A DNA stretch of 13,250 nucleotides, from assembly GCA_965364515.1 (NCBI GenBank), contig CBDTXZ010000078.1:1-13250 (forward strand), given 5' to 3'. Positions within the stretch are counted from its first letter, which is position 1; every line of letters begins with the position of its first letter. This DNA is from JAHEDH01 sp965364515 (GTDB taxonomy: Bacteria; Actinomycetota; Acidimicrobiia; Spongiisociales; ZC4RG35). This document shows, in pieces, positions 5,285 to 10,958 of this stretch. The translations under genes and the position numbers were made by a program. The notes below the pieces were generated by a model. That model ran no database searches. It saw only the letters and a program-made list of their open reading frames with translations, and had not been told where the DNA came from.

Positions 5285-6838
5285 ATGGCGGACGAAGCCG
5301 GAAGCAACGAGAAACCGGAAGTCGCCCCCGAGCCCGAAGAGGCCATGCGGCGAAGCCTCTACCGGCATCCTCTCGCAGCCATCGGTGGAGCGCTCATCCT
5401 GGCCGGCTCGCTCACGCTCGTCGTGCTTGCTGCGCTCGACATCGCCACCGAAGCCGAGAACCCGTATCGGTCGCTCGTCACGTTCGTCGCGGCTCCCGCT
5501 CTCGTGGCAATCGGAATCATCATCTTCCTCATCGGCGTGAGAGTGCAGATCGGCAACGCCAGAGCACGCGGTGAGGTCGTCAAGTTCAATCTTCGAGTCG
5601 AGCCGACCGACCCGAGATTCCGAAGGAGCCTGTGGTTGTTCCTGGGTCTGAGCGTCTCGTTCGTCGCCGTGGTGACGTATGCCGGATTCCGCGGCTACGA
5701 AGCGACCGACTCGGTGTCATTCTGCGGCGACGCATGCCACACGCCCATGGAGCCGCAGGCGGTCGCTCACCTCGAGTCGGCCCACGCCGAAGTGGCGTGT
5801 GTCGACTGCCACATCGGGGAAGGGGGAGCGTCATGGGTACGTGCGAAGCTCGACGGCGTTCGCCAGCTCTGGGGAGTCATGACCGACGAATACGATCGGC
5901 CGATCCCGGCACCCGTGGAGTCCATGCAGAGTGCCGAGGTCATCTGTGAGAGCTGCCACTGGTCGGAGGACTTCAAGGGCCGCAAGTTCATTGCGTCCAC
6001 CCACTACTCGACCGATGAAGCCAACTCGCCGTGGACGGTCAACCTGTTGATCAACGTTGGTGGGGGGCCCGAAGGTGGGGTGCAGGAAGGGATCCACTGG
6101 CACATGTTCGAGGCGAACGCGATGGAGTACATCGCCACCGACGAGCAGCGCCAGGAAATCGGCTGGGTTCGAGTCACCGACCTCGACGGCAAGACAACCG
6201 TGTACAGCGATCCGGATGGCGCTCCCGACCCGTCAGATCCCGACGTCGAGGTCAGGAGCTTCGACTGCATGGATTGCCACAACCGGCCCGCCCACGTGCT
6301 CGAAGCTCCCGGCACCATGATGGACCTCGAATTGTCACGTGGCGTGATCGATCCCGATCTCCCGTTCGTCAAGCGGATCGGAGTCGATCTGCTGAACGCC
6401 GCGTACGAGACCAAGGAAGAGGGGATCGAGGCGATTCGATCAGGGGTGCTCACCTTCTACGAGACGAACTACCCAACCGAATTGCCAGGGATGCGCAGCG
6501 ATGTGGACGCAGCCATCGAGGCCCTGGTCGACATCTACGACAAGAACTTCTTCCCAGAGACGAACACCGACTATCGAGTGCGGTTCAACAACGCAAGCCA
6601 CTTCTCGAACGCGGGTTGCTTCCGATGCCATTTCAGCGAACTCACGGACGAGGCAGGCCAACAGATCTCGTCGGATTGTGAGACCTGTCACGTCATCGTC
6701 GGTCAGGGCCCATCCGACAATCCCGACGACCTGGTCAGTGACCTCGGCGGGCTCGAGTTCCGGCATCCCGTCGACATCGCCGGGATCTGGGCTCAGGTTC
6801 CGTGCACACAGTGCCACTCACCGTATTCCGGCTACTGA
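5285..6838 (+). CDS. Seven-heme NapC/NirT-type inner-membrane cytochrome c (ImcH-like)
   Basis: The 517-residue protein has three membrane helices near the N-terminus (about 30-53, 63-87, 114-133) and a large extracytoplasmic region with seven heme-c motifs. These start at Cys147 (CGDACH, a CX3CH variant followed by TPM), 172 (CVDCH), 221 (CESCH), 328 (CMDCH), 445 (CFRCH), 465 (CETCH) and 507 (CTQCH). NapC/NirT proteins oxidise membrane quinol and hand electrons to periplasmic partners; the Met two residues after the first heme motif recalls the Met ligand of NrfH/NapC heme 1. The size, three helices and seven hemes match Geobacter ImcH as I recall it, more than the usual one-helix tetraheme NapC. 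The start ATG 5285 has AAGGAG 6 nt upstream; an in-frame extension to 5135 lacks such a site. A five-heme gene follows after 8 nt. The electron acceptor is unknown. Confidence 0.88.
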   Translation: MADEAGSNEKPEVAPEPEEAMRRSLYRHPLAAIGGALILAGSLTLVVLAALDIATEAENPYRSLVTFVAAPALVAIGIIIFLIGVRVQIGNARARGEVVKFNLRVEPTDPRFRRSLWLFLGLSVSFVAVVTYAGFRGYEATDSVSFCGDACHTPMEPQAVAHLESAHAEVACVDCHIGEGGASWVRAKLDGVRQLWGVMTDEYDRPIPAPVESMQSAEVICESCHWSEDFKGRKFIASTHYSTDEANSPWTVNLLINVGGGPEGGVQEGIHWHMFEANAMEYIATDEQRQEIGWVRVTDLDGKTTVYSDPDGAPDPSDPDVEVRSFDCMDCHNRPAHVLEAPGTMMDLELSRGVIDPDLPFVKRIGVDLLNAAYETKEEGIEAIRSGVLTFYETNYPTELPGMRSDVDAAIEALVDIYDKNFFPETNTDYRVRFNNASHFSNAGCFRCHFSELTDEAGQQISSDCETCHVIVGQGPSDNPDDLVSDLGGLEFRHPVDIAGIWAQVPCTQCHSPYSGY

Positions 6839-6846
6839 GGGACGCA

Positions 6847-7614
6847 ATGAGAGATCGACTCCAACGCCAAACCTCAATTCGATCGGAGCAGACGCGACTA
6901 CGCCGGCATGCCCGGGAGATCCTCTTCGCCTTTGCGCTCGCGGTTGCAGGCGTCTTCCTCGCCTACGTCGCCCATCCGGTCTCTGCTCAGGAGGTGGATC
7001 CGGAGGGAGAAGGCCCGCGATGGAACTCGGAAGGTTGCCTGAGTTGTCACGATGGCTCGACGGACACCGTGGTGTTCCCGTCCGGCGAGGAGTTGTCCAT
7101 TGCCGTCGACGGTGACGCATACCTCGCGACCGAGCACGCCTCGATCGGGGTCGAGTGTGCTCACTGCCACGTCAACATCGTCAAGATCCCCCACGATCCG
7201 GTCGCCGCCCAGGACGCAGCGAGCTTCTCAACGTCGCTCGCCACGTCGTGCAGCCAGTGTCATTGGCGTCAGGAGAGGATCAGTCTCGACCAGACGCATG
7301 CGAGCCTCGATCCTGAGCTCCGAGCCGAAGCTCCTGGATGTGTGGATTGTCACGATCCGCATGCCGCCGAGGCGCTCGCACTGTCGTCTCCTGAGATGCA
7401 GTCGCGATGCGGCGACTGTCACGCCGGCCCGGTGTGGGACGAGTTCGAGACGATCCATGCCCTCGACCCGACGGTCGCCGTCGAGGCCGATCCACCGCCG
7501 CTGATCCTCTTCTACGGGTTGATCGCTGCGGCCATTGCAGTCATCGTCCTGGCTGCCTGGGGAGGGGTGGCGGCATATCAGTGGCTCCGGAGACGTCAGG
7601 TGAGCGTCGCCTGA
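6847..7614 (+). CDS. Five-heme cytochrome c with C-terminal membrane anchor
   Basis: The 255-residue product has an N-terminal hydrophobic segment (about 24-43) ending in a possible signal peptidase site (VSA-QE near 47). Five CxxCH heme motifs follow at Cys64, 104, 135, 165 and 188. A hydrophobic C-terminal helix (about 218-241) with an RRR cluster after it should anchor the protein with its heme domain outside. The spacing of CxxCH pairs and intervening histidines (HASIGVECAHCH, HASLDPE, DPHAAE) suggests bis-His hemes, as in cytochrome c3 or cytochrome c554-like proteins. The start ATG 6847 is used because GAGGGA overlaps the stop of the upstream heptaheme gene, 8 nt away, which indicates one operon. 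The likely role is to accept electrons from the heptaheme quinol dehydrogenase and pass them on. The final acceptor is not encoded in this window. Confidence 0.88.
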   Translation: MRDRLQRQTSIRSEQTRLRRHAREILFAFALAVAGVFLAYVAHPVSAQEVDPEGEGPRWNSEGCLSCHDGSTDTVVFPSGEELSIAVDGDAYLATEHASIGVECAHCHVNIVKIPHDPVAAQDAASFSTSLATSCSQCHWRQERISLDQTHASLDPELRAEAPGCVDCHDPHAAEALALSSPEMQSRCGDCHAGPVWDEFETIHALDPTVAVEADPPPLILFYGLIAAAIAVIVLAAWGGVAAYQWLRRRQVSVA

Positions 7615-7708
7615 TGGTGAAGTCGGCCGACGAGGGCTCTTCGTCACCACACGATCCCACAAGGAACGCGGCGAGGAGCAGCAGACCGATGGTGAGGAGC
7701 CGACCCAT
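7541..7708 (-). CDS. Small putative lipoprotein, antisense overlap with cytochrome gene
   Basis: This 55-residue ORF begins MGRLLTIGLLLLAAFLVGSCGDEEPSS, a classic lipoprotein signal: two N-terminal residues and an arginine, a hydrophobic core, lipobox V-G-S-C with Cys at residue 20, and Gly-Asp following the cysteine. The remaining 35 residues are polar with a Pro-rich end (PPPLPRQPGR) and no recognised domain. ATG 7708 sits 7 nt after a TANNNT box (TACGCT on the minus strand), which fits leaderless expression. The last 74 nt run antisense to the end of the five-heme cytochrome gene, so the C-terminal sequence may be constrained by that gene. It could also be a truncated lipoprotein remnant. 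The family is unknown. Confidence 0.55.
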   Translation of the reverse strand: MGRLLTIGLLLLAAFLVGSCGDEEPSSADFTIRRRSPDVSGATDMPPPLPRQPGR

Positions 7709-7715
7709 CGGGGGC

Positions 7716-7721
7716 AGCGTA
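7716..7721 (-). promoter_or_regulatory. Putative leaderless -10 box (TACGCT) of the small lipoprotein gene
   Basis: TACGCT on the minus strand matches TANNNT and lies 7 nt before the ATG at 7708. No Shine-Dalgarno is present, consistent with leaderless initiation. Confidence 0.4.
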
Positions 7722-7766
7722 GAAGGCGAACCGGCACGCCGAGAGCTCAGATCCGTTCCAATCCCT

Positions 7767-7799
7767 CCGGGTCTGTGCCAGGCGATGCCTCGGATCCGG
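7767..7799 (-). terminator. Hairpin downstream of the universal stress protein gene
   Basis: Outer arms 7767-7773 and 7793-7799 form seven pairs, one of them a G-T wobble. Inside, AGGC (7780-7783) and GCCT (7787-7790) pair around GAT, leaving an internal loop. The structure lies 22 nt beyond the uspA stop in the direction of its transcription, ahead of the lipoprotein promoter. Confidence 0.35.
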
Positions 7800-7820
7800 G
7801 ACACTGCGGCGAATTCCTGA

Positions 7821-8246
7821 TCAGGGAACGATCACCACGGGGCAGGGGGCGTTGTGGGCGAGTCGATCCGCGACGGATCCCATCATGACTCGTTCGACCA
7901 CGCCGGCTCCGCGTCGTCCGACGAAGAGCATGTCGATGTCGTTCTCCGAGCAGAAGTTGATGATCGCTCCGCCCGGTTCGCCGACTTCGAGAGCCGCCTC
8001 GGTCTCGATGTCCAATGACTTCTGGATCGGCGCGAGGAGTTCGCTGCGGGCCGACGCGATAGCCGAGGACATCGCTTCGGGTGTTGGGGGAGAGCCCTCG
8101 ATGCCCCACCAACCTTCGGGTGGGCGCACGACGGTGATGAGTTGCAGGTTTGCGCCGGTGAGCTTGGCCAACTCGGCGGCCGCAGCCACGGCCCGCTTCG
8201 ACTCCGGGCTGCCGTCGACTGCCACTGCGAATCTGCTCAGTTGCAT
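7821..8246 (-). CDS. Universal stress protein (UspA family, ATP-binding type)
   Basis: This 141-residue cytoplasmic protein is a single Usp domain. The N-terminal strand FAVAVDGSPESKRAV and the C-terminal nucleotide-binding signature GRRGAGVVERVMMGSVADRLAHNAPCPVVIVP (G-2x-G-9x-G-S type) indicate the ATP-binding branch of the family. Usp proteins respond to starvation or stress by mechanisms that vary. ATG 8246 is preferred over the in-frame upstream ATG at 8273 because GAAAGGA (8260-8254) sits 7 nt before it and the domain starts there. A TAGGGT -10-like box lies 25 nt upstream. The gene is divergent from serA across a 150-nt gap. Confidence 0.92.
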   Translation of the reverse strand: MQLSRFAVAVDGSPESKRAVAAAAELAKLTGANLQLITVVRPPEGWWGIEGSPPTPEAMSSAIASARSELLAPIQKSLDIETEAALEVGEPGGAIINFCSENDIDMLFVGRRGAGVVERVMMGSVADRLAHNAPCPVVIVP

Positions 8247-8271
8247 CGTTGAGTCCTTTCGTGTGGGGACC

Positions 8272-8277
8272 ACCCTA
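8272..8277 (-). promoter_or_regulatory. Putative -10 box (TAGGGT) of uspA
   Basis: TAGGGT on the minus strand lies 25 nt before the uspA ATG, leaving a short leader with the GAAAGGA ribosome site. The same hexamer and spacing occur before the small ORF of the cofC operon. No -35 match is seen. Confidence 0.4.
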
Positions 8278-8343
8278 GGAGGTCGGCGACTGCCCGAGGA
8301 GGGACGTTGGACCCGTTCGGCGGCTCCGAATCGAGACCCGATC

Positions 8344-8372
8344 TTGGCGCCCGATCGACCTGTGGCAAGAAT
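8344..8372 (+). promoter_or_regulatory. Possible serA promoter (TTGGCG - 17 nt - AAGAAT)
   Basis: TTGGCG (8344-8349) and AAGAAT (8367-8372) match four of six positions in each consensus box with the ideal 17-nt spacer. Transcription would start near 8379, giving a short leader that includes the GGAG at 8389-8392 before ATG 8397. Such partial matches arise by chance. Confidence 0.3.
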
Positions 8373-8396
8373 GGGTCGTCACTCACCCGGAGAACC

Positions 8397-9977
8397 ATGA
8401 AACCCAAGATCGTCATTGCAGAGTCCATCGCCCAGGCGGGCATCGACCTGCTCTCGGAGAAGTTCGAAGTCGACCTCGCAGTCGGTGAGGAACGCGCCGG
8501 GCTCATTGCCAAGCTCTCTGACGCCGCAGGACTGATCGTCCGCTCTGCAACCGATGTCGACGCCGAGATGATCGCTGCCGCGCCGGAGCTCCAAGTCATC
8601 GGTCGCGCCGGCATCGGCGTCGACAACATCGACCTGACCGCCGCCACCGAACGCGGGGTTCTGGTCGTCAACGCGCCGAACGCCAACACCATCTCTGCAG
8701 CCGAGCAGGCGATGGCGTTGATGCTCAGCCAGGCGAGGAACACCCCTCAGGCCCATGCCAAACTCGTATCCGGGGTGTGGGACCGAAAGAGCTTCCAGGG
8801 CGTGGAGCTGCACGGCAAGACGGTGGGAATCGTGGGCCTCGGCAAGATCGGGACGCTCGTCGCCCAACGCTGTGCAGCTTTCGGGATGAAAGTGTGCGCC
8901 TACGATCCGTTCGTGACCGAGGACCGGGCTCGGCGGCTCGGCGTCGAGCTCGTCGATCTGGACTCGCTTCTCGGTTCCTCCGACTTCATCTCGATCCACC
9001 TTCCGAAGACCCCAGAGACGGAGAACCTGATCGGTGGCGAGAACATCTCCAAGTTGAAGCCGGGCGTACGGATCATCAACACCTCGCGTGGGGGCATCGT
9101 CAACGAGGTGGAGCTGGCCAAGGCGATCGATGAAGGTGTCGTTGCAGGCGCAGGACTCGACGTGTTCGAGTCCGAACCCACGACCGCCAGCCCACTCTTC
9201 TCGCTGCGCCAGGTGGTGGTGACCCCTCACCTCGGGGCGTCCACCGCCGAGGCTCAAGACAAGGCCGGCACCGATGTGGCGGAGGCCGTGGCTGCGGCGC
9301 TGGCCGGCGAACTCGTGCTCAGTGCCGTGAACGTCGACCTCGGGCCCGAAGTCACCGAAGAGGTCCGGACGTTCCTTCCTGTCGCCGAGAACCTGGGGCG
9401 GGCGTTCGTGGGTCTCGCCAGAGGCGTCTCCGGGCCGCTGACGGTGCGTGCAGAGGGTCGCATCGCCGGACAACCGATCCGGCCTCTCAAGCTGGCGGTT
9501 CTCAAGGGGATTCTCGAGGCGGTCACCGACGACCCGGTCTCGTACGTCAATGCCCCGTCGATGGCGGAGGCGCATGGCATCAGCGTCGACATCGAGGCGA
9601 CCGAGCAGGCGCAGGACTACGTGTCCAGCATCAGTGTGACGGGCGTGGGTGTCGCAGGTGAGATCGCAATAGCAGGAACGCTTTCGAAGCGGGGGCCCGT
9701 CATGGTGGAGGTGGCCGACCACGACGTTGAGCTGCTCTTCTCCGAGCATGTCCTCGTCGTGCGCAACTCCGACACCCCCGGCGTGATCGGGCGCGTCGGC
9801 ACCTATCTCGGTGCCCGTGGCATCAACATCGACAACATGGTGGTCGGGCAGTCACGTGCCACCGGGATGGCGGCCATGATGGGCGTCAACATGGACCGCG
9901 CCCTCACCGACGACGAGCTGGAGGACATCCGCAGCCTCGAAGGCATCGAAGAGGCGACGTACATCACGTTCTTGTGA
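8397..9977 (+). CDS. serA: D-3-phosphoglycerate dehydrogenase (long form, ASB + ACT domains)
   Basis: SerA oxidises 3-phosphoglycerate to 3-phosphohydroxypyruvate with NAD, the committed step of serine synthesis in the cytoplasm. The 526-residue protein has the complete long-form layout: a substrate-binding half with GRAGIGVDNID (69-79), the NAD fold with VGIVGLGKIG (143-152), catalytic Arg231 in NTSRGG, Glu260 in VFESEP, and His278 in TPHLGAST. An allosteric substrate-binding (ASB) domain follows (about 315-440), then a C-terminal ACT domain (450-526) beginning HVLVVRNSDTPGVIGRVG. Mycobacterial-type enzymes of this form are inhibited by serine through the ACT domain. ATG 8397 has GGAG 4 nt upstream; an in-frame ATG at 8307 would add 30 non-conserved residues. 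The last codons and stop lie inside a 51-bp inverted repeat. Confidence 0.97.
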   Translation: MKPKIVIAESIAQAGIDLLSEKFEVDLAVGEERAGLIAKLSDAAGLIVRSATDVDAEMIAAAPELQVIGRAGIGVDNIDLTAATERGVLVVNAPNANTISAAEQAMALMLSQARNTPQAHAKLVSGVWDRKSFQGVELHGKTVGIVGLGKIGTLVAQRCAAFGMKVCAYDPFVTEDRARRLGVELVDLDSLLGSSDFISIHLPKTPETENLIGGENISKLKPGVRIINTSRGGIVNEVELAKAIDEGVVAGAGLDVFESEPTTASPLFSLRQVVVTPHLGASTAEAQDKAGTDVAEAVAAALAGELVLSAVNVDLGPEVTEEVRTFLPVAENLGRAFVGLARGVSGPLTVRAEGRIAGQPIRPLKLAVLKGILEAVTDDPVSYVNAPSMAEAHGISVDIEATEQAQDYVSSISVTGVGVAGEIAIAGTLSKRGPVMVEVADHDVELLFSEHVLVVRNSDTPGVIGRVGTYLGARGINIDNMVVGQSRATGMAAMMGVNMDRALTDDELEDIRSLEGIEEATYITFL

Positions 9978-10017
9978 CGGCAACCCACGTAATACGTGGG
10001 TTTGCGTCACAAGAACG
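9967..10017 (+). repeat. 51-bp near-perfect inverted repeat spanning the serA stop codon
   Basis: Arms 9967-9991 and 9993-10017 are reverse complements at 23 of 25 positions, around a single central base. The only mismatches are at 9980-9981 opposite 10003-10004. The left arm contains the last serA codons and the TGA. In RNA it would fold into a very long hairpin, the likely serA terminator, with CCCACG/CGTGGG at its tip. It ends 3 nt before the -10 box of the methyltransferase gene, so as DNA it could also serve as a binding site. Confidence 0.85.
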
Positions 10018-10020
10018 GGT

Positions 10021-10026
10021 TAGCTT
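10021..10026 (+). promoter_or_regulatory. Leaderless -10 box (TAGCTT) of the methyltransferase gene
   Basis: TAGCTT fits TANNNT and lies 6 nt before ATG 10033, which has no Shine-Dalgarno. The same hexamer at the same spacing precedes the pgpA GTG (12912-12917). The upstream -35 region falls inside the 51-bp inverted repeat. Confidence 0.55.
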
Positions 10027-10032
10027 TCCGGT

Positions 10033-10809
10033 ATGGGTGAGCTGCCGGAACATGTCGCCGTGAATCGTGAACACTGGGACGGCGTGGCCGACCAGTGGGT
10101 CGAGATGGGGGAGCGGGCCTGGGCCCGTGAAACCCCGACTTGGGGAGAGTGGGGCATCCCCGAGTCCGAGCTCCAGATGCTGCCGGCCGACATGACCGGC
10201 ATGGACGCCATCGAGTTGGGCTGCGGAACCGGATACATCTCGGGTTGGATGGCTCGCCGGGGCGCGGCCGTCACGGGCATCGACAACTCCTCTCGGCAGC
10301 TCGAAACGGCCACGAGGCTCGCAGCCGAACACGGGATCGATTTGGAGTTGATCCACGGCAATGCCGAGACCGTGCCGAAGCCCGACGCTTCCTACGATTT
10401 TGCGATCAGCGAATACGGCGCCTCTATCTGGGCCGATCCGTATGCGTGGGTCCCCGAGGCCCACCGACTGCTCCGCCCCGGGGGGTCGCTGGTCTTTCTC
10501 GGCAACCACATCCTGGTGCACCTCTGCTCGCCCCCCGATGGTTCGCTGCCCATCACTCGCAGGCTCGAGAACCCCTATTTCGGGCTCTTCCGGCAGGACT
10601 GGCGCGATGCCGTCGATGAGCCGGGCGGCATCGAGTTCAACCTGACCTTCTCCGCCTGGATCAGGCTGTTCAACCAGACCGGCTTCGAGATCGTCGACAT
10701 GATCGAGATTCAGGCACCCGAAGACGTCTCGGGCCAACCGTTCGGCGTTCCCGCAGCGTGGGCCCGGGACTTCCCGAGCGAGCACGTCTGGAAGCTCAGG
10801 AAGCGTTGA
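10033..10809 (+). CDS. Class I SAM-dependent methyltransferase
   Basis: This 258-residue cytoplasmic protein has the Methyltransf_11-type core. Motif I, AIELGCGTGYISGWMARRGA (59-78), binds S-adenosylmethionine, and the acidic residue ending strand 2 is in VTGIDNSSRQL near 84. GNAETVPKPDASYDFAISEYGASIW covers motifs II/III, and HRLLRPGGSLVFLGNH is motif IV. The N-terminus (NREHWDGVADQWVEMGERAW) is typical of small-molecule methyltransferases. The C-terminal part, FNQTGFEIVDMIEIQAPE, completes the fold. The methyl acceptor is unknown. ATG 10033 is chosen because a TANNNT box lies 6 nt upstream. A hairpin 14 nt after the stop probably ends the transcript, so the gene is monocistronic. Confidence 0.93.
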   Translation: MGELPEHVAVNREHWDGVADQWVEMGERAWARETPTWGEWGIPESELQMLPADMTGMDAIELGCGTGYISGWMARRGAAVTGIDNSSRQLETATRLAAEHGIDLELIHGNAETVPKPDASYDFAISEYGASIWADPYAWVPEAHRLLRPGGSLVFLGNHILVHLCSPPDGSLPITRRLENPYFGLFRQDWRDAVDEPGGIEFNLTFSAWIRLFNQTGFEIVDMIEIQAPEDVSGQPFGVPAAWARDFPSEHVWKLRKR

Positions 10810-10822
10810 CAGTGCAGGTGGG

Positions 10823-10846
10823 ATCGGAGCGGCAATCGCGTCCGAT
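10823..10846 (+). terminator. Hairpin terminator after the methyltransferase gene
   Basis: ATCGGAGCG (10823-10831) pairs completely with CGC (10837-10839) and TCCGAT (10841-10846) around a GCAAT loop, with one bulged G at 10840. It starts 14 nt after the stop. The rest of the 149-nt convergent gap holds only a short GACCC/GGGTC hairpin at 10892-10904, which might end the opposing peptidase transcript. Confidence 0.55.
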
Positions 10847-10958
10847 GTGCTGTCAGCCATCGGCTTCCGGCTCTCCGACCAGAGGCGCCGGGACCCACCG
10901 GGTCGTGGGGGTCTCTGCGGTAGCCCTGGCCGGCCGGCGTCTGTTTCGGGCTTGTGAT

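Noticed and set aside
6781..6799. 19-nt exact repeat shared with 13052-13070
   Set aside because: Both copies fall in the same reading phase and encode GIWAQV in unrelated proteins. There is no symmetry and no further copy was noticed, so it is most likely coincidence.
8379..9749. 456-codon minus-strand ORF opposite serA
   Set aside because: It is an antisense shadow caused by GC-rich codon bias. It has no recognisable domain, and serA on the plus strand is unambiguous.
9964..10860. 298-codon minus-strand ORF opposite the methyltransferase
   Set aside because: It is a shadow of the methyltransferase gene; the plus strand has a full SAM-binding motif and promoter.
10810..10958. Possible small RNA or tRNA in the convergent gap
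   Set aside because: No T-loop, acceptor pairing or anticodon arm could be assembled. Only terminator-like hairpins are visible.
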